In this document: piece by piece, positions 7,129-15,124 of the stretch
How the letters are laid out: each line of letters opens with the position of its first letter
Position numbering within the stretch: the stretch's first letter is position 1
DNA from: CAYQZD01 sp964421875
GTDB lineage: Bacteria; Electryoneota; Tariuqbacteria; Tariuqbacterales; Tariuqbacteraceae
DNA: 36,246 bases
Assembly: GCA_964421875.1 (NCBI GenBank)
Contig: CAYQZD010000030.1
Coordinates: 1-36,246 of the forward strand
Direction of reading: 5' to 3'
Program-made: the position numbers and the translations under genes
The notes under the pieces: generated by a model
Told to the model about the DNA's origin: nothing
What the model saw: the letters and a program-made list of their open reading frames with translations, nothing else
Databases searched by the model: none

Positions 7129-9549
7129 TCACCCATCCAACACTTCCCGCACCTTCGCCGCTAAGTTGGCGGGATTGAAGGGTTTCTGGATGAAGATTTT
7201 CTTGTTTTTAAAGACTTCTCGCTGAATCACCGACTGCGGCGCAAAACCGGACATATAGAGCACTTTAGTTTCAGGCCATCGGCGGGAAACCAGCTCATAT
7301 AAATCGACCCCGCTCATCCCCGGCATCACCACATCGGCTATCAGAAGCTGTATGGGGACTTCTCTGTTTCTGGAAATCTCATAGGCTTCCTGGCCGTTCC
7401 GCGCGGAATAGACTCTATATCCCTGCTTTTCCAGGATTTCCACGGTCAGTTTGCGGACTGAGTCGTGGTCTTCAACCACTAAGATTTCCTCGGTTCCTTT
7501 GGGGATATCGGTTCGAGATATCTCCTCCCCCACCTTAACCGTTTCGCTTTCAGCTTTAGGCAGATAGATCTCGAAGACCGTTCCCCTGTCGGGTTGACTG
7601 TAAACCTGAATGACACCCCCGCTCTGCTTGACAATGCCGTAAACCGTGGACAATCCCAGTCCGGTGCCTTTTCCCGCTTCCTTGGTGGTAAAGAAAGGCT
7701 CGAAGATTTTGCTTTTTATGTCGTTGGTTATGCCCATTCCGGTATCTTCGACATTTATCATCACATACTGCCCCTTGACCATACCGGAATATTTTTCAGT
7801 AAACCCATTGTCAGCATTTACATTCTTGACCTCCACCGTCAACCTTCCGCCGTCAGGCATAGCATCGCGGGCGTTGACCGCCAGATTCATTATCACCTGT
7901 TCGATTTGACCGGGATCGACTCTAACATCCCAAAGATTGTCGTCTGCCACAGTTTCCAGCACTATATCGTCGCCGATTATGCGTCGGAGCATTCTGTTCA
8001 TTTCCAGCAGGACTTCCTTGATATTCACTATCTGAGGGGAACCGGTTTGATGACGGCTGAAGGTCAAAAGCTGCTTCGTCAGGTTTGCGGCGCTCATAGC
8101 CGCTCTGTGAATCTCCTCCAGCCTGCCGCGCGAGGACTCATCGTCGATCGCGGTCCTGACAGACAATTCGCAGTATCCGATGATGGTTGTCAGCAGGTTA
8201 TTGAAATCGTGAGCGATTCCTCCGGCGAGCCTGCCCAAAGCTTCCATCTTCTGGGACTGTCTGAGTTGAGCCTGAAGCTCCGCCTTTTCATCCGCAGCCC
8301 TCTTCAAGGCGGTGATATCCCTCGACACACACAGAACCGACCGGATTTCGCCGTCAGGAGAAAACTCGGGCGTCGCCCTCCAATCGACCAGCATTGCGGT
8401 CTTACCGTGTTTCAACTCATAAAGACACTGCTGGCTGCTCCCGCTCTTGAAGACCTCGCTCAGCTTATTCTCCCACACATCGCTTACATCCGCAGCGATT
8501 CCCAGTTCGTGAAAGGATTTACCCAGTATTTCCGCAAAATCTAATTTCAACAGGGCTATACCTGCAGGATTAACATAGATAATCCTCATTTGCTCATCAC
8601 AGCGCATAATAAAATCGCTGCTGTTTTCCGCTAAAGTGCGGAATTTTTCCTCGCTGATAAGGAGGGCATCTTCAGCCATTTTTCTCGAGGTTATATCGCG
8701 TCCTACCACATAATAACCTACAGTCTCACCGTTAATATCCCTTCTGACGCTGTCAAACCACTCTATAATCAATACTTTGCCATCCTTAGTAACGATGGGA
8801 AAAGTTTCCGGAGCGACATCCATAGCGCAGATGACTTTTCTAAAAAGTTCTGAGGCAGCTTTCTGGTCTGCTTTGGGGATAAGCGTTTGTATCCATTGCC
8901 GGCCGATAATATCGTGGAGAGCGTAACCGGAAGCTTTTTCCATATAGGGATTAATATAGATAAACCTGTCGTCCCGGTCTAACACACAAATGAGCACTTT
9001 AGCGTTTTCTATCAGGTCATTGGCGAAATCACGTTCAAACTCGAAACGTTTTTCTATCAGCGCCAGGCTGCATTCGATGTTGGCGATGGCACAGATAAAT
9101 TCCTCGCCGTCAACTCTAGTAAAAAAGACCTCCACTTCATAAGGTATTTTCCGGCCGTCGAAAGTCCGCAGCCTGGAGTTGAAGGTGGAGACCATATGCT
9201 CTTTTGTGTTAAACCATTTTTCTTTCCAACGTTCGGCGGGGCAATTGGTGTCCAAATCCCAAAATCTCATTGTGAGCAATTTTGAACTCGAATATCCCCA
9301 GGAACGGCTGGCGGCGTTATTAGCATAGACAATGCCGCCATCCCGTTTCATCCACAGGACGGGTCTTTGCAGATTATCCAGACAGAATCTGGACAACTGT
9401 TTTTCGATGTTTTCATTGGACTCTGATGGCTCAGCGCCTTCGAGCGTGGAAATCTTCTCGCCCATATCCCGAAGCAGCGCAATCAGCTCGGTTTTTGTGC
9501 AATTCGCATAATCCTTTGCAGACCTCCGTATTGATAATGAGGTTCCCAT
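7129..9549 (-). CDS. Hybrid sensor histidine kinase with three PAS domains and a receiver
   Basis: This 806-residue cytosolic protein shows no membrane segment. In order: N-terminal helix (1-55), PAS at about 57-160, 173-293 and 300-420, a dimerisation/phosphoacceptor domain with H447 in GGIAHDFNNLL, an ATPase domain with N-box NLAVNARDAM (N559), G1 box EDTGMG (601-606), F box FEPFFTTK and G2 GKGTGLGLS (627-635), then a receiver (about 688-804) with acidic pocket VVEDHD (691-696), phosphorylation site D739 in ADVVMPG and K789 in QKPF. The HDFNN type H-box is common in hybrid kinases that pass phosphate within one polypeptide. No output regulator lies beside it, so its target is unknown. PAS domains imply a soluble or redox signal. 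Assignment is firm; the signal is unknown. Confidence 0.95.
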   Translation of the reverse strand: MGTSLSIRRSAKDYANCTKTELIALLRDMGEKISTLEGAEPSESNENIEKQLSRFCLDNLQRPVLWMKRDGGIVYANNAASRSWGYSSSKLLTMRFWDLDTNCPAERWKEKWFNTKEHMVSTFNSRLRTFDGRKIPYEVEVFFTRVDGEEFICAIANIECSLALIEKRFEFERDFANDLIENAKVLICVLDRDDRFIYINPYMEKASGYALHDIIGRQWIQTLIPKADQKAASELFRKVICAMDVAPETFPIVTKDGKVLIIEWFDSVRRDINGETVGYYVVGRDITSRKMAEDALLISEEKFRTLAENSSDFIMRCDEQMRIIYVNPAGIALLKLDFAEILGKSFHELGIAADVSDVWENKLSEVFKSGSSQQCLYELKHGKTAMLVDWRATPEFSPDGEIRSVLCVSRDITALKRAADEKAELQAQLRQSQKMEALGRLAGGIAHDFNNLLTTIIGYCELSVRTAIDDESSRGRLEEIHRAAMSAANLTKQLLTFSRHQTGSPQIVNIKEVLLEMNRMLRRIIGDDIVLETVADDNLWDVRVDPGQIEQVIMNLAVNARDAMPDGGRLTVEVKNVNADNGFTEKYSGMVKGQYVMINVEDTGMGITNDIKSKIFEPFFTTKEAGKGTGLGLSTVYGIVKQSGGVIQVYSQPDRGTVFEIYLPKAESETVKVGEEISRTDIPKGTEEILVVEDHDSVRKLTVEILEKQGYRVYSARNGQEAYEISRNREVPIQLLIADVVMPGMSGVDLYELVSRRWPETKVLYMSGFAPQSVIQREVFKNKKIFIQKPFNPANLAAKVREVLDG

Positions 9550-10451
9550 CTCACCAATATCCTTACTTATTGAGTATTAGATATTCTGACAATATTTAAT
9601 ATCTGAATTAAAACAATATTTGTAATCCGATACCTTATATCATCTTATTTACAATAAAAAGGCATTAATCTACTCTCCTATTCCTGTGAACTGCAGTGAC
9701 GAGAGAGTAGAATATTATTCGCTGAATATGGTATAATGACAGGTTTTAGGAACAAATGAAATTTCTACGCTTCGGGACCGAAGGTTATGAGATAAGTTGT
9801 GAGATATTTGATTCCCCGTATATATTCATTAACCTTAGCACAATAGAGCTATGATCAAATCCCTGTGCGAGGGACGCTTTAACGGCTACACAATCAAGGA
9901 TGTAAATAATAGCTCTAAAGACTGTGACAAAGTTATCATTAAATTAAATATCAGCAATAATCTATAAAATCAAAATCAACGGTAATCATATAAACAAGGA
10001 ATCAAAACGCTAAATGCGGTAAAAATGAGGTGAACCGCTCATTAGCATAATTTTGCTATAAGAGCGGTGATAATAGCAAGATATTGAACTTAAATAATAT
10101 AATAATATAAATTAAGCCTTCTTCACTATATAATTTGTGATGCAAGACAACTTCCGGGCTTTCACCACCTAATCTTATCGTACTTATTCATAATTTTCTC
10201 CACCGCTTTATACGCAATCCAGTCACCTTTTGGGTGAATGTTTCAGACGGATGACACCTAATCTAGGATATTTTTTCGTCGGTTAAGAATCCGATATTCA
10301 ATCACGTATGCAATTCCACACAGGAGAATGGGAACAGGGAGGATACTCTTCACACTACTACGCAGGATTCAGAATATCATTTTGAATTGTCGGGCAAATT
10401 GCGGTGACTCCGCTGCACAACGGGCGCAGCTCAATCTCAGACTGAATAGAG
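9550..10451. other. Gene-free gap with hairpins
   Basis: About 0.9 kb between the kinase start and the pgi terminator. I see no convincing gene: the frame at 10328-10531 has no family resemblance. It is A/T-rich and carries a small hairpin at 9860-9874 (TCCCT/AGGGA, preceded by ATCAAATCCCT, which matches an arm of the hairpin at 24438) and a longer one at 10035-10067. A short minus-strand frame near 10150-10220 ending in MNKYDKIRW has no start of its own and may be a decayed gene tail. Promoters for the kinase probably lie at the left end. Confidence 0.5.
10035..10067. other. Two-part stem-loop in the gene-free gap
   Basis: Arms CCGCTC and GAGCGG form an outer stem and TAGCA with TGCTA an inner stem, separated by a small internal loop, with a 6-nt terminal loop. 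It could be part of a small RNA or a decayed terminator; nothing distinguishes these. Confidence 0.4.
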
Positions 10452-10476
10452 AAATCCCCCGTTTGCAGGGGGATTT
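10452..10476 (-). terminator. Probable rho-independent terminator of pgi
   Basis: Arms AAATCCCCC and GGGGGATTT pair perfectly around a 7-nt loop, starting 39 nt beyond the pgi stop. T-rich sequence follows on the minus strand, and ACATTTTTT follows on the plus strand, so it may work in both directions. Confidence 0.7.
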
Positions 10477-10514
10477 ACATTTTTTCCCAATGCTCTATAT
10501 AATGCTGAATTATA

Positions 10515-11987
10515 TCAAGTTTTATTTATAGCGCGTCTGATTTTCTCGCCTTCGTCTTCAAATCCGGGTTTACCCGCCAGGGCGAAAACTGCTTTTTTAT
10601 AAGCTTCCACCCCGGGCTGAACGAAGGGATTGTGTCCTAACAATCCCCCTGAAACCGCCACGGAGCGCTCCAGCATAAAATAGAGCGCGCCGATGTGATA
10701 GGGTGTGCGTGAAGGTATGTGAATGGTCATATTGGGGATGCCGCCCTGGTAATGAGCATAAGCGGGACCGTCAATGACCAGGCGGTTGATATCGTTCATT
10801 GTTTTACCGAAACGGGGCAGGTAGTTCAGACCGTCATAGTCTTCCTCATCGAGCGGTATAGCGAGATTATTATCGTGGTGTTTGAGATTAAGAAAGGTTT
10901 CGAGGATGTTCCTTTCACCATCCTGCACCATCTGGCCGTTGGCGTGGAGTTTTTCCGAATACAGTGAGGAGGACACCCACATACCTTTGCCGCCGTGCCC
11001 TTCGCTTTCGGGAAAAAGCTGTTCCATCCAGCGGCAGATATGGTAAATTGCGGCGGAGTTGGCGGCGACCACTTCGATTTTCTTACCGTTGGAATAGGCT
11101 GCGTGGCGGGCGGCGGCGTGCAGAAGGGAGGGATTATCCCAAAATTCATCGGTGTCGGTGCGGCGTTTCATATAGCGGAATCCGGCGGTGAACTCTTCGA
11201 TGTCGATTCCCGCCACCGCCAGTCCCAGTAGTCCCACATCGCTGAGGACGGAATATCTCCCCCCTACATCGTCGGGAACGATAAAGGTTTTGTAGCCCGC
11301 CTGGTTCGCCAGCCTGCGCAACGCGCCTTTTTCCGCATCGGTGGTGGCGATAATCAATTCCACCGACCTGCCGCCGAAGGAATCCTCCATCAGTTTCCGG
11401 AGGATGCGAAAGGCGATAGCGGTCTCGGTGGTGGTGCCGGACTTGGAAATCACATTCACCCCGACCCGCTTACCCCTCAGCATATCGAGGGTGTCGCGGT
11501 GATAATCCGGGTCCATATTGTTTCCTAAAAAGTAGATTTCCGGACGGTTTCCGCGTTCTTCGCGGGAAAGCTGGTTCCAATGCGTGTGAGTCAGGGCTTT
11601 CCAGGTGGCTTCAATGCCCAGGTAGGAGCCTCCGATGCCCAACGACACGAAGGCGTCGATTTCCCCGGCGAGTTCATCGGCGGCGGCGCTGAGGTCCAGC
11701 AGATGTTCCTGCGAAATCTCTTCCGGCATAGTCAGCCAGCCGGTCATTGGCACTCCCTTGTCGAGGATGTCCCCTTCGCCCCTCAGCAGGCGCCGGTTGT
11801 GTTCGACAGCTTTCTCTGCCAGGGCTTCAAGGTCTGATTTTCGAATGGGTTTGGGGTTGTTTGGCGCGTCGAAGAGGTAATTCAGGTCGATTTCAACAGC
11901 GCCGCGCGATTTGGGCTCGACCAATCCCCGCTGACGGCTGATGGTGAAGTTATCGCCGAGGGGTGAAATATTGAATCCGCCTGACAT
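10515..11987 (-). CDS. pgi: Glucose-6-phosphate isomerase
   Basis: About 490 residues, the length of the bacterial/archaeal-type phosphoglucose isomerases. Recognisable are the sugar-phosphate-binding SIS segments SLGIGGSYLG and VISKSGTTTET, the loop VGGRYSVLSDVGL, the FPESEGHGGKGMW segment with the expected catalytic acid, YSEKLHANGQ with the catalytic histidine, and QPGVEAYKKAVFAL with the C-terminal catalytic lysine. It interconverts glucose-6-phosphate and fructose-6-phosphate in glycolysis and gluconeogenesis in the cytosol. A GTG at 11993 is possible, but the ATG at 11987 has GAGG about 5 nt upstream and is preferred. It appears monocistronic, with a terminator just beyond the stop. Confidence 0.96.
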   Translation of the reverse strand: MSGGFNISPLGDNFTISRQRGLVEPKSRGAVEIDLNYLFDAPNNPKPIRKSDLEALAEKAVEHNRRLLRGEGDILDKGVPMTGWLTMPEEISQEHLLDLSAAADELAGEIDAFVSLGIGGSYLGIEATWKALTHTHWNQLSREERGNRPEIYFLGNNMDPDYHRDTLDMLRGKRVGVNVISKSGTTTETAIAFRILRKLMEDSFGGRSVELIIATTDAEKGALRRLANQAGYKTFIVPDDVGGRYSVLSDVGLLGLAVAGIDIEEFTAGFRYMKRRTDTDEFWDNPSLLHAAARHAAYSNGKKIEVVAANSAAIYHICRWMEQLFPESEGHGGKGMWVSSSLYSEKLHANGQMVQDGERNILETFLNLKHHDNNLAIPLDEEDYDGLNYLPRFGKTMNDINRLVIDGPAYAHYQGGIPNMTIHIPSRTPYHIGALYFMLERSVAVSGGLLGHNPFVQPGVEAYKKAVFALAGKPGFEDEGEKIRRAINKT

Positions 11988-12045
11988 AGACACCTCGCTT
12001 GATTTATTTATATTATGAAAAGGAATGATAACACCAACCGAAGAA

Positions 12046-12067
12046 GGGCAGACACAGGGATCTGCCC
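12046..12067. repeat. Hairpin, GGG/CCC-ended family
   Basis: Arms GGGCAGA and TCTGCCC around an 8-nt loop, followed by CCTA. It lies between pgi and the cupin gene. Confidence 0.5.
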
Positions 12068-12087
12068 CTACTGATAATCATCTGACC

Positions 12088-12116
12088 GTAGGGGCGAATC
12101 CCCGGATTCGCCCTAC
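12088..12116. repeat. Hairpin, GGG/CCC-ended family
   Basis: Outer arms GTAGGG and CCCTAC, a single bulged G, then CGAATCC pairing with GGATTCG. It ends 6 nt before the cupin gene's stop end, so it may serve as that gene's terminator region. Confidence 0.65.
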
Positions 12117-12122
12117 GCAACT

Positions 12123-12458
12123 CTATATTATCGGTATAGTGCAGGTGAATTCCAGGGGCTCCCCCTTGTCGGCGCGGAACTGATGCAGTTCGTTGGGATT
12201 CACAATCAGGGACACGCCTTCAAGGAGTTCGAATTCCTCACCGGAGGCGAATAGCGTACCTGAACCGGACAGTATGTAAACCACATGTTCGTAATCGTGA
12301 GAATGCCTGGGTGAATGTCCCCCCGCTTCGACCCGGAAACGGCGCATTATAAAGTTGGGAGCGCCTTCCGCTTCCCCGATAAGAACCTGCATCGAAACAT
12401 CTTTCGCGCCCTCAGCCTCCATCGGATGCAATTCGAATTTATTTCGGACGAAAGCCAT
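12123..12458 (-). CDS. Small single-domain cupin protein
   Basis: This 111-residue protein is a single cupin barrel. Motif 1 is GGHSPRHSHDYEHVVYILSGSG, carrying H52, H54 and E57 as metal ligands; motif 2 is GVSLIVNPNELHQF with H92. All four expected ligands are present, so a metal-binding cupin (Mn, Fe, Zn or Ni) is likely. Such proteins range from isomerases and dioxygenases to sensors, and nothing here selects among them. The gene is convergent with nothing and stands alone between palindrome clusters; the upstream side (12479-12733) is packed with family A hairpins. The fold is firm, the substrate unknown. Confidence 0.88.
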   Translation of the reverse strand: MAFVRNKFELHPMEAEGAKDVSMQVLIGEAEGAPNFIMRRFRVEAGGHSPRHSHDYEHVVYILSGSGTLFASGEEFELLEGVSLIVNPNELHQFRADKGEPLEFTCTIPII

Positions 12459-12478
12459 AGTGTTTTACAAACCAATAG

Positions 12479-12506
12479 TGTTGTCGACTCTCCGCAGTCG
12501 ACAGCA
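12479..12506. repeat. Constant-loop hairpin (family A)
   Basis: Arms TGTTGTCGACT and AGTCGACAGCA pair over 11 positions with one G-T wobble, loop CTCCGC. Confidence 0.72.
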
Positions 12507-12528
12507 TATTCAATAATAATAAGCGCCT

Positions 12529-12554
12529 GGTGTCGGGTGCGGAGCCCCGAAACC
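12529..12554. repeat. Decayed family A hairpin
   Basis: GGTGTCGGG, then TGCGGA, then GCCCCGAAACC. The loop core is kept, but the right arm has several mismatches to the left arm. The intact equivalent is at 25941-25968. Confidence 0.5.
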
Positions 12555-12607
12555 ACAGCCAATAAGTCGGCAAGTCTAAATCCTCATTCGAGGATTTATT
12601 CTAATAG

Positions 12608-12635
12608 TGCAACAGGGTCTCCGCACCCTGTTGCA
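12608..12635. repeat. Constant-loop hairpin (family A)
   Basis: Arms TGCAACAGGGT and ACCCTGTTGCA pair perfectly around the loop CTCCGC. Confidence 0.75.
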
Positions 12636-12656
12636 AGTCTTTGTGTATTATTCACA

Positions 12657-12684
12657 TGGCGCAGAGTGCGGGGACTCTGCGCCA
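12657..12684. repeat. Constant-loop hairpin (family A)
   Basis: Arms TGGCGCAGAGT and ACTCTGCGCCA pair perfectly around the loop GCGGGG. Confidence 0.75.
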
Positions 12685-12712
12685 CGTAGAAAGGCGCATT
12701 TTCGGAATTCTC

Positions 12713-12733
12713 GGACAGTCTGCGGAGACTTTT
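12713..12733. repeat. Decayed family A hairpin
   Basis: Only a short stem AGTC/GACT remains around TGCGGA. It is the fifth family A trace in 250 bp between the cupin and heptosyltransferase genes. Confidence 0.4.
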
Positions 12734-12769
12734 CAATGTAATAGCATATCCTTCTGACTTAAATGATTC

Positions 12770-13777
12770 CTAACCAAGCGCCGCCTCAATCTCTCTTAAA
12801 ACGGTCTCCGGCGTAAGCTCCAGCATACAGCGAAAATGTTGTTCCGGGCACTTGCGGCTGCCATGAATCCGGCAGGGGCGGCAGTATAAATCGGGATGCT
12901 GAACCACCTTTTGCCCTTCTCCGAACGGCGCGAAACCGAATTCCGGGACCGTGGGACCAAAGATCGAAATCACCTTAGTCCCCACGGCGGCGGCGATATG
13001 CCCGGCGGCGCTGTCGTTGGACACTGTCAAAGCCGCTTTGCTCAATAGAGCCGCGCTCCGCAGCGGGTCGAATTCCCCGGCGGCGACAACCGCGAAACCC
13101 TCCAGTCCGGCGGCGATTTCCTCGCATAAGCGGCGTTCGGACGCGCTGCCCACCAACACCGCCCCCGGCATTCCCCGCGTTTTCATCAATATTAGCAGTT
13201 CGTGATAATACTCCGCGAGCCAGCGTTTGGTCTCCCAAATCGAGCCGGGCGCGACCGCGATAAAGGGGGCGCAGCCCCCCTTTTTATCCAAAAACGCTTC
13301 TACCCTCGAAACCTCTTCCGCGCCCGGATATATACGCGGCGGGAAATCCTTTGCCTCATCCTCCATTCCCAGCAGTGACAGGTTGCGCTTCACTTCGTGC
13401 CAGTCCTTACGGTATTTCACCCGCCGGGTCAGCAAGGCGCGCCCCGCGCTGCGGTTGAAACCTATCCGCTGCGATATCCCCGCCGCAAAAGCTAATACTG
13501 CGCTGCGCAGGGAGCGGTGAGGGACAAGCGCGAGGTCGAAGCGCTCCCTTTTCAACCGGCGGGCGATGGCGACAGTGCCGGCGAATCCCTTCCCGCCGCG
13601 TTTTTGGAACACAATAACTTCCGCCAATCCGGGGTGATTCCGCAACACCGGCGCGGAATAGGGGATGGTGAGGAATTTTATCTCGGCGCTGGGGTACCGC
13701 TTAGCCGCCGCATCTATCAGCGGCGCCGCTAAAATCACATCGCCGATGAAGGCGGTTTGGATGATGAGGATTTTCAC
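12770..13777 (-). CDS. LPS heptosyltransferase (GT9 family, WaaF-like)
   Basis: This 335-residue GT-B enzyme of family GT9 starts MKILIIQTAFIGDVILAAPL, the standard N-terminal nucleotide-sugar fold with its GDV motif. It then has VAPGSIWETKRW at the domain boundary and SNDSAAGHIAAAVGTKVISIFGPT, the donor-binding motif. The cysteine-rich tail YCRPCRIHGSRKCP is typical of WaaF. It transfers L-glycero-D-manno-heptose to the inner core of lipopolysaccharide on the cytosolic side of the inner membrane, which supports a Gram-negative host. The start is GTG at 13777, with AAGGA 9 nt upstream. It follows the RelA-domain gene by 17 nt on the same strand, so both are probably co-transcribed. The subtype (WaaF rather than WaaC or WaaQ) is inference. 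Confidence 0.9.
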   Translation of the reverse strand: MKILIIQTAFIGDVILAAPLIDAAAKRYPSAEIKFLTIPYSAPVLRNHPGLAEVIVFQKRGGKGFAGTVAIARRLKRERFDLALVPHRSLRSAVLAFAAGISQRIGFNRSAGRALLTRRVKYRKDWHEVKRNLSLLGMEDEAKDFPPRIYPGAEEVSRVEAFLDKKGGCAPFIAVAPGSIWETKRWLAEYYHELLILMKTRGMPGAVLVGSASERRLCEEIAAGLEGFAVVAAGEFDPLRSAALLSKAALTVSNDSAAGHIAAAVGTKVISIFGPTVPEFGFAPFGEGQKVVQHPDLYCRPCRIHGSRKCPEQHFRCMLELTPETVLREIEAALG

Positions 13778-13794
13778 TCCCGCGAATCCTTCCC

Positions 13795-14850
13795 CTACTC
13801 CGCCTTCTCCGCTATTTTACCGCGCCAGGTGTTGAAGAACTGCAGCAGCGATTCCCAATATCGCTCGTCGAAGAGGTTGGCGATTATCTTCCAGTAATCG
13901 GCGCTGGTGAGGCTGAGGATGGTCATCAGCATAATCCCCTGGGTGCGCTCGAACTCCTTTTCCTTGAAGAAATAACGCTCCTGCATAATATCGGTGAGGC
14001 CCTTCTCAATATCCGCGAGGTGGGGTTTCACCATTTCGCAGGCGCCGACCAGCTCCTCCATACTGATATTATGGGGGAGGATGATGTTGACTAAGAGCCA
14101 GCTTACGTGTTTCAGGTTCTTCTTGCGTTTGGGGAAATAGAAATCGAGGAAGGCTTGGAGGTTGTCAAGGTTCATCGGCAGCCGAGGGTCGAAGCCTCCT
14201 GCTGCTTTGGCTTTGGCGGCGATGTTGTCGGCGTAGCGGGCTTTTTCGATGCGCAGTTCATCGAACATATCGTCGGCGAGGTCGAAGAAGGCGGCTAATT
14301 GGGAGAACTTGCGGCGGAAGCGGTCGTCGATATGCTCCTTGCGCTCGTAAGCCATCTGCTGTTCGATTTTCGACCAGGTATCCATCACCACGGTGCGGAC
14401 CTGGATTTCCGCCTGCAAGCCCTTTAGGTCAGCCAGCTCCGGTTTGGTCAGCCATTCCTCCTTCACACCGATGATGAGCCTGACGGCGCGGTAGCCAAAG
14501 CGTTCGGTTTCCTGAGCGGCGTTTTTATCGAATGTTTGAACTACGTTCGCTACAGCACCTATTATACTTAGAATCTTGTCTAAATCCGATTTATAATAAT
14601 GGACAATGCGGAGACCGCAGATGTCTTCGGTTTGATTGAAGGGTTCGGTGTAATTATTCCGCTCCGCCTTGTCCCGGAAAGACTGGAAATCCTTAATGCG
14701 ATAGTAGGCGTTGAATAGCTCAATCCCGGCTTCCCTCATCGCCCCGACGAGGACGGTTAGGAGGGTTTTCGCCAGCTTATCATATCGTGGAGCGCGCTGA
14801 AGGAATTCCGCTTCCAAGGCTTTAACGTCGATTTTCGAGGTTTCGGTCAT
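13795..14850 (-). CDS. RelA/SpoT-domain protein, divergent alarmone synthetase-like
   Basis: This 351-residue protein has a RelA/SpoT synthetase fold in residues about 20-170: YYRIKDFQSFRDK (49-61), the metal-binding EDICGLRIV (D76, R81), FGYRAVRLI (G119-Y120, the nucleotide-stacking tyrosine) and AEIQVRTVVMDTWSKIEQQMAYE (E148, R152, W159). The HD hydrolase and the C-terminal TGS/ACT modules of long Rel are absent. It departs from canonical synthetases where GY-x-x-x-H is GYRAVR and W-x-x-x-x-H is WSKIEQ. Residues 170-351 are helical and unrecognised. It could make (p)ppGpp or a variant alarmone, act as a ToxSAS-type toxin, or modify another substrate. AGGAGA precedes the ATG by 8 nt. It is the first gene of an operon with the heptosyltransferase; no antitoxin is seen. 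Confidence 0.8.
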   Translation of the reverse strand: MTETSKIDVKALEAEFLQRAPRYDKLAKTLLTVLVGAMREAGIELFNAYYRIKDFQSFRDKAERNNYTEPFNQTEDICGLRIVHYYKSDLDKILSIIGAVANVVQTFDKNAAQETERFGYRAVRLIIGVKEEWLTKPELADLKGLQAEIQVRTVVMDTWSKIEQQMAYERKEHIDDRFRRKFSQLAAFFDLADDMFDELRIEKARYADNIAAKAKAAGGFDPRLPMNLDNLQAFLDFYFPKRKKNLKHVSWLLVNIILPHNISMEELVGACEMVKPHLADIEKGLTDIMQERYFFKEKEFERTQGIMLMTILSLTSADYWKIIANLFDERYWESLLQFFNTWRGKIAEKAE

Positions 14851-14970
14851 TCAAGTTTCTCCTGAAGAGAGGTTTATTATCGTTCATTGCCGATGTGTCT
14901 ATAATTAACGGCTTTTATTGCTTTTAAGCAAATATTTCTCTAAATTTTGGATTATTCTAACATAAACATT

Positions 14971-15083
14971 CTGTCCGATAGTTGAAAATGTCATTCTAAA
15001 CGAAGTGAAGAATCTCTTGTTTATAAATAACTTACTAAAACGCAGATGCTTCGCTTCGCTCAGCATAACATATTGTCGGACAG
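14971..15083. repeat. MITE-like inverted-repeat element, 113 bp
   Basis: The ends are CTGTCCGATA and TGTCGGACAG, with further imperfect inverted similarity inward: GTCATTCTAAACGAAGTGAA on the left, and on the right the complement of CTTCGCTTCGCTCAGCATAA. It has no coding capacity. No clear target duplication is visible. It fills most of the gap between two divergent genes, so it may carry or disrupt the promoters of both. Confidence 0.55.
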
Positions 15084-15124
15084 ACTGACAAAGCTCCAGA
15101 AATAACCAGCATTACGGTTTAACT

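Noticed and set aside
7594..8544. Long open frame on the plus strand (316 residues) inside the histidine kinase
   Set aside because: It is antisense to conserved kinase and PAS sequence, has no family resemblance, and follows from codon bias of the real gene.
10328..10531. 67-residue frame in the gap before pgi
   Set aside because: It crosses the pgi terminator hairpin and the pgi stop, with no family resemblance.
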